From Clostridium carboxidivorans P7 (GTDB taxonomy: Bacteria; Bacillota; Clostridia; Clostridiales; Clostridiaceae): a stretch of 64,000 nt of DNA. Shown here one piece after another: positions 9,667 through 19,080 of the stretch. The notes below the pieces were generated by a model. That model ran no database searches. It was given only the letters and a program-made list of their open reading frames with translations, and was not told where the DNA came from. How positions within the stretch are numbered: the first letter of the stretch is position 1; each line of letters starts with the position of its first letter. The stretch is taken from positions 2,790,001-2,854,000 of the forward strand of contig NZ_CP011803.1 of NCBI RefSeq assembly GCF_001038625.1. The letters run 5' to 3'. The position numbers and the translations under genes are program-made.

Positions 9667-10347
9667 TTAAAAAGCTTCTATTAAATTTTTTGTTTCTTGG
9701 CTTCCTTTTTTTGAAATTGCTACTAGAATTCCTAACAGTATAGATAAAAATGCAGATGCTAGCACTCTGTATTGAGGTGGCAGCAGGAATACTGCTGTAT
9801 GACATGGTATCCAAACTAATGTACAAGTCTTAATCCAAGAAAAACTAACAATTGTATACCAATCAATTCTATCTACAAAGTCTTTAATAGTTATCTTTTC
9901 ACCCTTTTTCTCATATCTTAAGTCAATAAATAAATCGCCAAACTTATGATAGATATACATCATAGGTCCAAACGTCAAATTCATGATTATACTTCCAAAA
10001 AAAGCCTGTGCCAGTTTTGAGCCTGCAAAGGGAAGTCTTCCTGCTGTTTGTGCAACTGCAGTGCCCCCAATAAAGACAGTAAATACAAGAGTAATCATTA
10101 TTCCTAAGACTCCCCAAACTACTGCTTTAAGTACAACTCCTTTAGGTATTATCCATTTACCCTTTAGAATTCTAACTCCAAGTAGGTCTCCCATTGTTGC
10201 AAGTATACAAAATTTAAAGAATCCTCCCATATATGGATGTGCTTCTGTTACTTCTATAAATACTACACGAAAATCTGGTATTGCTAATATTAATATCCAC
10301 ATTAACAACAAACATCCCCATAAAAAATCTCCATTTCTATTTTTCAT
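9667..10347 (-). CDS. Mpv17/PMP22-like integral membrane protein
   Basis: 226 residues with about five to six hydrophobic helices and a good ribosome binding site (AGGAG). The C-terminal part follows the Mpv17-type pattern: a tryptophan-proline pair (LVWIPCHTAVF), then LPPQYRV and a closing helix. Mpv17-like proteins form membrane channels of poorly known function in eukaryotes; bacterial relatives are uncharacterised. It lies alone between the TetR region and the amidohydrolase terminator. Family assignment rests on a short motif and is moderate. Confidence 0.6.
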   Translation of the reverse strand: MKNRNGDFLWGCLLLMWILILAIPDFRVVFIEVTEAHPYMGGFFKFCILATMGDLLGVRILKGKWIIPKGVVLKAVVWGVLGIMITLVFTVFIGGTAVAQTAGRLPFAGSKLAQAFFGSIIMNLTFGPMMYIYHKFGDLFIDLRYEKKGEKITIKDFVDRIDWYTIVSFSWIKTCTLVWIPCHTAVFLLPPQYRVLASAFLSILLGILVAISKKGSQETKNLIEAF

Positions 10348-10473
10348 TTGTCTTCACTCCTAATTTATTAATTCATCGATATGTTCTTTAGATTTGCCTA
10401 ACTCTATCTACAAAACATCTTTTCTAAGTTTGTACCTATGTCTAGTTCCCGTTCAATAGATGTTATTGTTTTG

Positions 10474-10543
10474 ATAAAAAAACTCTAGCATAAAATATAT
10501 CTACCATTAAAAATTAATGCAAATAGAAAAATATATGCTAGAG
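10474..10543 (-). terminator. Terminator of the permease-amidohydrolase operon
   Basis: CTCTAGCATA at 10483 pairs with TATGCTAGAG ending at 10543, with AT-rich extension of the stem, and on the minus strand it is followed by a run of seven T. It is 27 bp past the amidohydrolase stop. Confidence 0.75.
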
Positions 10544-10569
10544 CTTTAATTGCATAATTGTTTTATTTT

Positions 10570-12189
10570 TTATAATTCAGAATGAATAACTTCACCGCCT
10601 ACCATTGTCATAAGCACTTTAGTTTCTAAAATTTCTTTTGGCTTGGCAGTAAATAAATTCTTATCTAGAACTACTATATCAGCAAGGTTACCTACATTTA
10701 ATGTTCCCAATTCATTTTCACAATTTTCTACATAAGCAGGTCCATAAGTATAAGCTTTTAATGCCTCACCAAGGGTTATACTCTGATTTTTAACAAATCC
10801 TCCCTCTGGATATCCTTCAAAAGTCTGACGGGTAATAGCTGCATAAATCCCTTCCATTGGATTTAATCCGATAACTGGGAAATCTGTTCCAAATGCCATA
10901 ATTGTACCTGCATCAATTAAATCTCTCATTGGCCATGTAGTTTCTAGTCGCTTTTTACCTACCAATTTTAAATATTCATCCGTATTTTGAATTATATGCA
11001 TGGGCTGCATAGAGGCTATAACCCCCAGTTTTGCAAATCGTGCAATATCCTCTGGATGGCAGTTCTCAATGTGCTCAATAGCATTATGAAGATTCTTTCT
11101 ACCATTAACCTTCTGTACTGCCTCAAAACAATCCAGTGCATTTCTTACTGCACCATCTCCGATACAATGAAGCCTTACATTAAATCCTTCACTATCTGCA
11201 TTCATTATCAATTCTGTTAGTTCTTCTGGTGTAACCTGTAATTCACCTTTAGTCATTGGGTCGTCTGTATAAGGCTCTAAGAGGTATCCAGTATGAGATT
11301 CGCATATTCCATCTGTAATCTTTTTAAGCCCTGCAAAACAAAGTTTTTTAGAACAGTATTTTTTTGCGTATTCCTTCGCATCTGTCAAATCCTTTTTCAG
11401 TTCACCAAATAAATGAATTCTGCTGGTTAATAACCCCTCTTCTTCCATTTCCTTATAAACTTCAAAAACTTCTTTTTCCTCAAGTCCACCATATGGCTGT
11501 ACATTTCCAAGAGAAGTTACACCATATTTAGCTGCCTCTTTTAGATATTTTCTAAGAGCAGCCTTCGAATCACCCGATTGAATTGCCAATTTTTGAACAG
11601 GATCAAACGCTCCAGGCTCCCTTAATATACCACTTAGTTCTCCATCTGGAAAATGTTCAATAAAGCCATTCTCAAGATTTGGTGTATTTCGATCATAACC
11701 TATTAACTCCAGTGCCTTTTTATTTACCCATGCAGTATGAATATCCCAAGATGATAAATAAACTGGTTTATCCGGCAAAATTTTGTCTAGCAAGTGTCTA
11801 TCTGGAACTTTTGCGCTAGGCCATATGTTATGATTCCAGCCACTACCAAAAATCCACGGATTATTTGGATGCTTGTCTGCAAACTCTTTTACTCGTTTTA
11901 CACATTCTTCTTCACTGGTACAATCATATAAACTTAAACAAAAATCCTCATCTCGTACCATTGAACCATACATAAAATGAACATGCGAATCATTGAACCC
12001 TGGCACAATAAGCTTGTCTCCACAATCCACAACTTTTGTATTGTCATCTATATATTCATTCATGGAATCCATGCTTCCAACTGCAATAATCCTATCACCA
12101 GCTATTGCAATGGCTCCATTCATAGGCTCTAAACTATTGCCTGTAAAAATAGCAGAACTTACATAAATACTATCTGCATGCTTTTTCAT
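10570..12189 (-). CDS. Metal-dependent amidohydrolase, YtcJ-like
   Basis: About 539 residues. The ATG at 12189 is preferred since GAGGAG lies 8 bp before it; the upstream GTG overlaps that site. The N-terminal HxH metal motif (NDSHVHFMYG), further histidines (LHCIGDGAV, NAIEHIENCH) and the late aspartate (MAFGTDFPV) define the amidohydrolase superfamily, YtcJ/AepA branch. These enzymes hydrolyse amides or related bonds; the substrate is unknown. It is the second gene of an operon with an amino-acid permease, which suggests that the permease imports the substrate or exports the product. Confidence 0.88.
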   Translation of the reverse strand: MKKHADSIYVSSAIFTGNSLEPMNGAIAIAGDRIIAVGSMDSMNEYIDDNTKVVDCGDKLIVPGFNDSHVHFMYGSMVRDEDFCLSLYDCTSEEECVKRVKEFADKHPNNPWIFGSGWNHNIWPSAKVPDRHLLDKILPDKPVYLSSWDIHTAWVNKKALELIGYDRNTPNLENGFIEHFPDGELSGILREPGAFDPVQKLAIQSGDSKAALRKYLKEAAKYGVTSLGNVQPYGGLEEKEVFEVYKEMEEEGLLTSRIHLFGELKKDLTDAKEYAKKYCSKKLCFAGLKKITDGICESHTGYLLEPYTDDPMTKGELQVTPEELTELIMNADSEGFNVRLHCIGDGAVRNALDCFEAVQKVNGRKNLHNAIEHIENCHPEDIARFAKLGVIASMQPMHIIQNTDEYLKLVGKKRLETTWPMRDLIDAGTIMAFGTDFPVIGLNPMEGIYAAITRQTFEGYPEGGFVKNQSITLGEALKAYTYGPAYVENCENELGTLNVGNLADIVVLDKNLFTAKPKEILETKVLMTMVGGEVIHSEL

Positions 12190-12225
12190 TGAATTCACTC
12201 CTCTTCTTTGATGTCAACTAACTAG

Positions 12226-13623
12226 TTAACCTATTTTTTCCATTTCTACTTTCTTCTTTGCTTTGCGAGCGTTCTTCAAATAGAGTCCCACGCCAAATAA
12301 TACAACAATAGCAAAGCCTACCCACATCTTCAGTTCATACATTAATGGATTTACAGTCTCTGCTGGTGGCATCGAAAATCCTATGATTGAACCTATAATA
12401 CCAAGTGTTGTAATTCCTCCACAGAACCATACTCCAACCATTCCACCAGGAATTTTGTATGGACGTTCTATATCAGGTTCTTTATATCTTAATTTAATTA
12501 CTGCAGGATACATAAATAGGTATGGAGCTAAAAATATCATTGATGAGAAGGAAAATATAACCCAGAAAATAGCTTGAATATTTGAACCACCCAAATAATT
12601 GAATGCAACATATACAGTTCCAAAAGCAGCTGTAATAATGTATACATAATCAGGTGTACCATATTTTTTATTAATGTGCCCAAGTATTTTTGATTGCTGA
12701 TCAAGTCCAGTTGTAGATATTACATAACTAGTCCCCAAAGCCCAACCTATTCCACTGGCAATCATAGCGTATATAAATGCTATTACTATCAATGTTGATA
12801 CAAATGAAAAGTTTGGTCCTAATAGACCTATGACAATAATCTTGGTAGCATCAATAAATCCTGACACACTATTTATTTTTTCAACAGGAATTACCGATAA
12901 TATGGAAACTGATCCCAATATATAAAGTACTGCTACTAATAAACCTGTAGTTATTATAAACTTAGGTACATTTTTTTTAGGATTATCCATTCTACCTGCT
13001 ACTGAGCTCAACAATTCCACACCTAAAATATTAAAAATTACCACAGGCCCAAATTGACGCATCAATGATAATGTTGGTTTGAAATTTCCAAGAGTAAAAT
13101 TGTTTGCAAACCCATACTTTAAGCCATACATTATCCCACCAATACTAATTAAACTTAATAATATTAAAATTACAGTTCCACCATAAGAAGCAAGCTTTTG
13201 AGTAACCTCTGAATTTACAATTCCAATGACAGCTATACACCATAAGAACCCAATTACCATAAACATTTGAGTAATATTCGATGCGTTTGGTAAAAAATAA
13301 CTGCAAGTAACACCAATAAGTGTAACACTGGATAATGGATTAGTGAAAAGAGTATTGGCCCAATACAGCCATGCAACCTGTGAAGAAACAAAATCTCCAA
13401 AAGCTCTTTTTGTCCAAATATAAATTCCTCCATTTTCAGACCACGTAGATCCTAATTCTGAAATAACTAAGCAACTTGGTATTAAAAATAATAGTATTAT
13501 TACAAACCAGACACCAAGTCCTTGTACTCCTTTACTAGCATTTGCAGCAACGGTGTATAACACTAATACGCTGCACACGCCAAAAAAAACCATTGAAAAT
13601 AAACTTATTTTCTTGTTTTCCAT
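12226..13623 (-). CDS. APC-family amino acid permease
   Basis: 465 residues with about twelve membrane helices. The N-terminal helix breaks and the sequence SCLVISELGSTWSENGGIYIWTKR (quoted here only by its core ELGSTWSENGG) are typical for APC permeases of the glutamate/GABA-antiporter branch. It lies 36 bp upstream of the amidohydrolase on the same strand with a common terminator, so they form an operon. The nearest regulator on that strand is the PucR-type protein upstream. Ribosome binding site GGAGG is 12 bp before the start, somewhat far. Substrate not readable. Confidence 0.88.
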   Translation of the reverse strand: MENKKISLFSMVFFGVCSVLVLYTVAANASKGVQGLGVWFVIILLFLIPSCLVISELGSTWSENGGIYIWTKRAFGDFVSSQVAWLYWANTLFTNPLSSVTLIGVTCSYFLPNASNITQMFMVIGFLWCIAVIGIVNSEVTQKLASYGGTVILILLSLISIGGIMYGLKYGFANNFTLGNFKPTLSLMRQFGPVVIFNILGVELLSSVAGRMDNPKKNVPKFIITTGLLVAVLYILGSVSILSVIPVEKINSVSGFIDATKIIVIGLLGPNFSFVSTLIVIAFIYAMIASGIGWALGTSYVISTTGLDQQSKILGHINKKYGTPDYVYIITAAFGTVYVAFNYLGGSNIQAIFWVIFSFSSMIFLAPYLFMYPAVIKLRYKEPDIERPYKIPGGMVGVWFCGGITTLGIIGSIIGFSMPPAETVNPLMYELKMWVGFAIVVLFGVGLYLKNARKAKKKVEMEKIG

Positions 13624-13661
13624 AATATTGATTCAACCTCCAAAATTATTATTTTATTTTT

Positions 13662-13745
13662 CCTCCACTGCGGTGCAACGTAATCACACCACATAACACA
13701 AAACACCACAGGGAGGTTTTTAACAAATTTTGCATTAATACATCT
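13662..13745. repeat. Hairpin repeat, copy 1 (before permease gene)
   Basis: On the minus strand CCTCCCTGTGGTG can pair with CACCGCAGTGGAGG about 28 bases later. The segment is similar over about 85 bp to copy 2 (13826-13910), including ACCACATAA and ACACCACA blocks and GGAGGTTTTTAA. It forms the leader of the permease gene. It could be a regulatory hairpin or a remnant of a small repeated element. Confidence 0.55.
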
Positions 13746-13825
13746 AAATAACTTAAATACAACCACTTAAAAAATTTCATAAGCATTGCTCTTATAGTTT
13801 TTTATCTATTAGGCTTTTATATTTT

Positions 13826-13910
13826 CCCCAATTGCGATATAATGTAAATAACCACATAATACAAGACACCACATGGAGGTTTTTAATGCATTTTGCTTTA
13901 ATAAACCTAA
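13826..13910. repeat. Hairpin repeat, copy 2
   Basis: A direct, diverged copy of the element at 13662-13745, offset by about 164 bp. The blocks ACCACATAA, ACACCACA and GGAGGTTTTTAA are kept, while the outer stem has changed on both sides. A 74-residue frame running through it is not convincing as a gene. Confidence 0.55.
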
Positions 13911-13925
13911 CTGACTCAATGTACT

Positions 13926-13947
13926 TGCTTGCGGAATTCCGCAAGCA
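13926..13947. repeat. Perfect 22-bp palindrome
   Basis: TGCTTGCGGAA followed by TTCCGCAAGCA, centred on an EcoRI-like GAATTC. It is much more G+C-rich than its surroundings. No T-run follows on either strand, so it is not a simple terminator; an operator for the nearby PucR-type regulator is possible. Confidence 0.6.
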
Positions 13948-14010
13948 CTAACTTTATTAATTTGACAATTGTTAAAAATTCTATACTCTAATGTTGAAAA
14001 AATGTTAATA

Positions 14011-14169
14011 TCAATTGCAGAAAACGATATCATATGTGATATTTATTCTTCTCTGAAGATGTAAAACAGTATTCTGTTTTGACACATTCTGTTTTTTTAG
14101 TTCCATCACCCTTTTAATAACTAGCTTCTCATCAAATTTTTTCATTATTTCTACTAATTTTTCACTCAC
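14011..14169 (-). pseudogene. Remnant resembling the N-terminus of a corrinoid protein
   Basis: A 52-codon frame from GTG at 14169 reads MSEKLVEIMKKFDEKLVIKR and continues VMELKKQNVS. This resembles the helical cap at the N-terminus of MttC/MtbC-type corrinoid methyltransferase proteins, whose full length is about 210 residues. After residue 35 the similarity is lost and the frame stops; no ribosome binding site is visible. I read it as a decayed gene. Between it and the pucR terminator I see nothing else. Confidence 0.35.
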
Positions 14170-14302
14170 AGAAAGTTTAATTTTTTAATCTTTATTTGTT
14201 GTTTATATTTTAACATATAGATTTAAGCAAGTATTGAATCAAAATGTACGAAAAATATCATAAATAATCATACAAATTGTAGTTATTTTTTTAAACATGC
14301 TA

Positions 14303-14333
14303 AAATGAGGTACCCAAAAAAGATACCTCATTA
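14303..14333 (-). terminator. Terminator of the pucR-type gene
   Basis: AATGAGGTAC pairs with GTATCTCATT-like sequence (AATGAGGTA at 14304 with TACCTCATT ending at 14332) around an A-rich loop. On the minus strand it is followed by TTTAGC. It lies 47 bp beyond the stop. Confidence 0.65.
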
Positions 14334-14379
14334 AAAAGAAACTAAATTTATGTAGATTAAAAATTTAAAAGTATTTCAC

Positions 14380-15963
14380 CTATTCTCTAACTAAACGTGG
14401 TATAAATTTAACCTCCCCAATAAATTCTAATATCTCGAATGAAAGTAAAAGATTAAACACTAAACCACTACTTTTTAAATTAACATTCATTATTTCTTCA
14501 GCTTTTTTAATCCGATAAAGCAATGTGCTTCGATGAATATGTAATACCTTTGCTGTTTCTATCTGATTTTTTTCATAGATAAGATAAGTATAAAGACTAT
14601 GTATAAAGTCAGTATTATGTGTTCTATCGTACTTTAAAAGTTCTAAAATTGACGGATGGCAGAAAGCTTTCAAGTTCTCATGCTTGGAACAAACATCCAT
14701 TATGTGATATTTCGCATAATCCTCATATGAAAAAATCACTTCCTTTTTATTCAATTGAATACCTATTTCAATAGATTTTAATGATTGTTTATAGTATTTC
14801 TTTAAATACTTTAAGTTATAAAAGCAATAACTTAATCCACTATGCATCTTATTACTTTTTAAAAGATTTCTTAACTTTTTCTGATCAACTTTATACAGTG
14901 GCTTTTCATCACTTGCTATAGTGATCAAACATAAAATATTATCATTATAAATTACAGACTTGCCATTTTTAATCATATTCTCTATGACATTTCTAATATA
15001 TGGAAGATTAGTATTTACTTGTTCAGCCTGATTAACAGCAATTGTAAATACACAAAATTTTTCTTCCAGATCTATATCTAAAGCTTTTATCCTATCCTCA
15101 ATAATTAAAGGATCTTTAACTCTTCCTTCCAGCAAGTCTAAAAATAGAGACTCATATAAAAATCCTCTTGAATTAGCAATAAGCCTGTCCTTCTGCATTT
15201 CTAATGAAATAACTTTAGATAAAAGAATAATAATTTCATGATCTTCTTCTTCAAAATTCCTTTCAAATTCTATTACCGTTAAGTGTCCTACCTTTTTATC
15301 ATCAATAAATATCTTTGAAACCAAATACGCATATTTATCTACGTCTTTACTAATATATCTTGGAACGTTACTTTTGTATGATTGTTCAAAACCCCTTTTT
15401 TCTCTCTCTTTAATATAAAAGCTATTATAGTTTTCAATAGGATCTTCATAAATCCACTTTTTTAAATCATCATCCATTTTTGCATTTTCTGAGCATAGAA
15501 TAACATTTAAGCCTATATCACTTAATAAAATCATATTTCCAAGCATTTCATATCCCTTATTTATTATTTGCTGTAACCCTTTTCCTTCCGCAAGCAACTC
15601 AAAAAGTATTGCAGTATTTTTCAAAAGCTGCTGGTATTTATCTAAAATAGTCTGTATTTCATCAACAACTAATTCTATATCTTCGTTATCATTCAATACT
15701 AACATATTGATGTTTAATTTTTTTGCTTCCTCTAAAGGGTTAACACACTTACCTACACAAAGTATATTTAAACATTTTATTTCAGGTGACAAATTTAGAA
15801 TAGTTGAAGCATCCATAACATATAGAGTATCTGACTTAATATTTGATTGATTTTGTTTATACACTGTCACATTGTTAATCAACACATGTTCTTGTTGATT
15901 AATGTAAAGCTCTAAATTTTTCTTTTTTAATTTATTTTGGATTTTTCCCATGCTCATTTCCAT
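14380..15963 (-). CDS. PucR/CdaR-type transcriptional regulator
   Basis: 527 residues. The C-terminal 60 residues contain the characteristic PucR helix-turn-helix (NQIETAKVLHIHRSTLLYRI), preceded by a GGDEF-like/CdaR middle domain (about 290-420) and a GAF-like region (about 110-270). The N-terminus (about 1-110) has the PucR leader fold of purine-catabolism regulators. Start chosen at 15963 with AAAGGAA about 11 bp upstream; a second methionine at residue 5 is possible. It lies upstream of the permease-amidohydrolase operon in the same direction and is the probable regulator of that operon (inference). Confidence 0.85.
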   Translation of the reverse strand: MEMSMGKIQNKLKKKNLELYINQQEHVLINNVTVYKQNQSNIKSDTLYVMDASTILNLSPEIKCLNILCVGKCVNPLEEAKKLNINMLVLNDNEDIELVVDEIQTILDKYQQLLKNTAILFELLAEGKGLQQIINKGYEMLGNMILLSDIGLNVILCSENAKMDDDLKKWIYEDPIENYNSFYIKEREKRGFEQSYKSNVPRYISKDVDKYAYLVSKIFIDDKKVGHLTVIEFERNFEEEDHEIIILLSKVISLEMQKDRLIANSRGFLYESLFLDLLEGRVKDPLIIEDRIKALDIDLEEKFCVFTIAVNQAEQVNTNLPYIRNVIENMIKNGKSVIYNDNILCLITIASDEKPLYKVDQKKLRNLLKSNKMHSGLSYCFYNLKYLKKYYKQSLKSIEIGIQLNKKEVIFSYEDYAKYHIMDVCSKHENLKAFCHPSILELLKYDRTHNTDFIHSLYTYLIYEKNQIETAKVLHIHRSTLLYRIKKAEEIMNVNLKSSGLVFNLLLSFEILEFIGEVKFIPRLVRE

Positions 15964-16229
15964 AAAACATTCATTCCTTTCACTGTACTCAAATCACAAA
16001 ATAGATTAAAATGATTAAAATCTGTGAATAATATAGAAAATTATACAGATGAGAATTATATTTATGAAATATTATAAGTTGTGAGCTAGAATTTTAATAA
16101 TTAATTATAAAATCATTATAAAAATTATAACATAAAAGAATAAGAAAATTGAGAGTCAAGTTAATTTTTTTCTCATCAAATCTTTTCCAACTAAACCTTT
16201 GTTTCAGAAATAACTTCGATAAAAGGAAA
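15964..16229. other. Intergenic region upstream of the pucR-type gene
   Basis: AT-rich DNA with no coding frame. It must hold the promoter of the regulator, but I do not see a convincing -35/-10 pair. Confidence 0.3.
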
Positions 16230-16255
16230 AGCCTGTGTTAAATTCAACACAGGCT
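16222..16255 (-). terminator. Rho-independent terminator of tyrS
   Basis: A perfect 10-bp stem, AGCCTGTGTT at 16230-16239 with AACACAGGCT at 16246-16255, six-base loop, followed on the minus strand by TTTTCCTTTT. It is 43 bp past the tyrS stop. Confidence 0.88.
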
Positions 16256-16297
16256 ACTAATTATTAAAGCTATTTTTTACAATGATTATAATATCCT

Positions 16298-17521
16298 TTA
16301 CTTCATCAAAGCCTTATGGTAAGTCTTTTTCCCTTTACGTATTTTAACACCATTTTTTAGTTGTTCTAAAGTAATATTACAGTCAATGGATTCAACTTTA
16401 TCATCATCAATGAATACACCACCCTGTTGAACTACACGTCTTGCTTCACTCTTAGATGCAGTTAAACCACATGCTACCATTAAATCTAAAATACTAATAG
16501 CACCATCATTTAACTGGTCATCTGAAATTTCAGTAGTTGGCATATTGGAATCATCTGTACCACCTGCAAAAAGAGCATGAGAAGCATTTTTTGCTTTTTC
16601 AGCTTCTTCTTCACCATGAACAAGCTTAGTCAATTCATATGCCAATATTTCCTTAGCCTCATTCAACTTACTTCCTTCCCATTTGTCCATTTCATCAACC
16701 TGTTCAAGTGGCAAGAAAGTAAGCATACGTATGCACTTGAGAACATCAGCGTCAGCAACATTACGCCAATATTGGAAGAATTCAAAAGGTGAAGTTTTAT
16801 TAGGGTCAAGCCATACAGCTCCACTTGCAGTTTTTCCCATTTTTTTGCCTTCAGAATTCATAAGCAATGTAATTGTCATGGCATATGCATCCTCACCTAA
16901 CTTATTGTGAATAAGTTTCGTACCTCCCAACATGTTAGACCATTGATCATCTCCACCAAGCTGCATATTACAGCCATAATTTTTGTGAAGATGATAAAAA
17001 TCATAGGATTGCATAATCATATAGTTGAATTCCAAGAAAGACAAACCCTTTTCCATTCTCTGCTTGTAGCATTCTGCACGTAACATATTATTTACAGAAA
17101 ACCAAACTCCTACTTCACGAAGTACTTCAATGTAATTCAATTTTAAAAGCCATTCTGCATTGTTAAGCATGATTGCCTTGTCATCACCGAATTCAATAAA
17201 TCTTTCCATCTGTTTTTTAAAACAATCACAGTTATGCTGAATTGTTTCAGGTGTCATCATAGTACGCAGGTCAGTACGTCCAGATGGATCACCTACATGG
17301 CCAGTTCCACCGCCCAAAAGAACTATAGGTTTATTCCCAGCCATTTGTAAACGTTTCATAAGACAAAGAGCCATGAAATGACCTGCATGTAAAGAGTCAG
17401 CAGTTGGATCAAAGCCAATATAAAAAATTCCTTTACCATTATTAATAAGTTCTTTAATTTCATCTTCGTCAGTAACCTGGGCAATCAAACCACGAGCTAC
17501 TAGTTCATCATAAATTTTCAT
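16298..17521 (-). CDS. tyrS: Tyrosyl-tRNA synthetase
   Basis: 407 residues, a normal length. The class I HIGH motif is HAGH at residues 45-48 within PTADSLHAGH, the tyrosine-binding sequence QLGGDDQWSNMLGG is present, and the KMSKS motif appears as KMGKT. The last 65 residues form an S4 RNA-binding domain (SKSEARRVVQQGG). It attaches tyrosine to tRNA-Tyr in the cytosol. It is transcribed alone from a promoter followed by a tyrosine T-box, so transcription rises when tRNA-Tyr is uncharged. Confidence 0.98.
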   Translation of the reverse strand: MKIYDELVARGLIAQVTDEDEIKELINNGKGIFYIGFDPTADSLHAGHFMALCLMKRLQMAGNKPIVLLGGGTGHVGDPSGRTDLRTMMTPETIQHNCDCFKKQMERFIEFGDDKAIMLNNAEWLLKLNYIEVLREVGVWFSVNNMLRAECYKQRMEKGLSFLEFNYMIMQSYDFYHLHKNYGCNMQLGGDDQWSNMLGGTKLIHNKLGEDAYAMTITLLMNSEGKKMGKTASGAVWLDPNKTSPFEFFQYWRNVADADVLKCIRMLTFLPLEQVDEMDKWEGSKLNEAKEILAYELTKLVHGEEEAEKAKNASHALFAGGTDDSNMPTTEISDDQLNDGAISILDLMVACGLTASKSEARRVVQQGGVFIDDDKVESIDCNITLEQLKNGVKIRKGKKTYHKALMK

Positions 17522-17612
17522 TGTAACAACTCCCTTTAATATTTAGTAATGAAACTCCTCCTCCTTATAGTCGGATGAGTAAGCGATCATCTCAAAATCA
17601 TAGATTTTGGAT

Positions 17613-17882
17613 GCCTGCTTAATAAAAAAGCCTTCTGTTCCAATTGGAACAGAAGGCAAAAATTGCGGTACCACCTCTGACTTAGAAATTCCTCACAGAA
17701 TTTCCCTCACTGAGTGCAATCACACTCTCACGCTGTATCGGGCGTCCCCGTCAAGCCCTACTATAATTCAGGCAGCAGCTCCAGGATGTATTTCGAATCA
17801 GTGCATTTGCATCTTCTCACCAACCAGATGCTCTCTTAATAACATGAAACTGATCTACTTCTTTCCTCTCATAGCTTTTTAA
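17613..17882 (-). promoter_or_regulatory. Tyrosine T-box riboswitch leader
   Basis: On the minus strand the leader contains the T-box core (AGGTGGTACCGC, complement of 17665-17676), then a perfect 28-bp terminator palindrome (17630-17657, GCCTTCTGTTCCAA and its complement) and six T. Further upstream, stem I carries GAAATACATCC with a UAC tyrosine specifier, and the AGTAGATC and GGGGACGCCC elements follow. Uncharged tRNA-Tyr would pair with the specifier and the T-box bulge and prevent termination before tyrS. Confidence 0.95.
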
Positions 17883-17894
17883 TAATTTAATTAA

Positions 17895-17923
17895 ATTATA
17901 ATTTATAAATTTAAAAAAGTAAA
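17895..17923 (-). promoter_or_regulatory. Promoter of the tyrS leader
   Basis: Minus-strand TTTACT (complement of 17918-17923), a 17-bp spacer and a consensus -10 TATAAT (complement of 17895-17900), just upstream of the T-box leader. The remaining 114 bp up to the FRG gene show nothing further. Confidence 0.65.
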
Positions 17924-18037
17924 GTCACAAAATATCATATATGTTACATTTTATAACTTTTTAATTAATATATTTAAGAATATCTTTTGACAAAGTTTCT
18001 TTAAGAAGCGATATCAGTTTACTCTTTTCCACTTATC

Positions 18038-18943
18038 CTAATATCCCTCTTCAAATATTTCTTTTGAAACATACTCAATTTCAGGAAATAGTTGTGCATA
18101 ATTTATACCATATTTTCTAAGTTGTTCTGTAATATCTTCCCTTGAATCTTTGCATATTATAAGTTTTTCCATGTAATCAGAACTATCTGGAAGCTTATCA
18201 AATTCAATCATATTATCGGTATATGGAAAAATTGTAAATACTCCTTTTTGAGCCACAATTCTTGCACTGTTCAAAGGTCCATAAACTGCACAAGGCTTCT
18301 TATTGACAAATCCACTTTGTTCTGGTCCAAACATCTCATATACTTGTTTTTCCTCTACATTAGGAATATACCCTAAAGGATAGGCATTATTAAAGTTAAA
18401 AGCTTCATTTAATTTAACAGGATTTAAACACCAAACCGCAGGATCTTTATCCAATTCTTTAGGTGTTGCATCTACATTAATGGCAAAAATAAGTGCAACT
18501 AGTGCATCCTCAGACCAATCCATAAGTCTTGTAGGTACGCCATAATGCTGCATTAAAAACATCCAGTCCCAATAACCAGCAAGTCCCTCTGAAAAAGGGT
18601 ATGATGGTAACTGTCCTAAATAAGGTATTGCTTTTGATTTAAATTTTGATAAAAATGTTGTCTCATAATTCACATTCAAATCATTTCTAGAAATAGAAGG
18701 CAGCATCTTATAATCCTGGGCCCTAACACCTCTGTACCAAATTTTCGAGCTATATTTAATTGTGTCATCATTCTGATCTTCTTCCCAAAACTTTTCATAA
18801 ATACTATCTATAGCATTAAGATATTCTTCAACAGTCTTTATCTTACCTTCACACGGATTCACTTTTTCTTTTTCTACTTTCACTACTGGTTCAATTTTTT
18901 GATTATCTATATTAACTGAATTATTTATATGATTTCTACTCAT
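18038..18943 (-). CDS. FRG-domain protein
   Basis: 301 residues, soluble. The FRG domain (about residues 60-190) is marked by IWYRGVRAQDYKMLPSISR and the later QHYGVPTRLMDWSEDALVALIFA. The domain is widespread in bacteria and phages, is named after the F-x-x-R-G motif (here W-Y-R-G), and has no firmly established function. The N-terminal 35 residues are low-complexity and charged. A strong AGGAGG site precedes the ATG. It is divergent from the phoP-like gene, sharing a 137-bp intergenic region. Confidence 0.85.
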   Translation of the reverse strand: MSRNHINNSVNIDNQKIEPVVKVEKEKVNPCEGKIKTVEEYLNAIDSIYEKFWEEDQNDDTIKYSSKIWYRGVRAQDYKMLPSISRNDLNVNYETTFLSKFKSKAIPYLGQLPSYPFSEGLAGYWDWMFLMQHYGVPTRLMDWSEDALVALIFAINVDATPKELDKDPAVWCLNPVKLNEAFNFNNAYPLGYIPNVEEKQVYEMFGPEQSGFVNKKPCAVYGPLNSARIVAQKGVFTIFPYTDNMIEFDKLPDSSDYMEKLIICKDSREDITEQLRKYGINYAQLFPEIEYVSKEIFEEGY

Positions 18944-19080
18944 CTTTAATCCTCCTAATAGCTTCTTGGTCTATAATATGTAGAATAAATCTGATGAGTG
19001 ATAATAAAAATATGGAAACATTAAAATCTTTAGTATATACTGTAAAATGTATATTGATATTTGATTGAAGGTGATTTTTT

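Noticed and set aside
13809-14033. 74-codon minus frame through the hairpin repeat
   Set aside because: It spans the repeat, a palindrome and part of the corrinoid-like remnant in another frame, has no ribosome binding site and no protein-like character.
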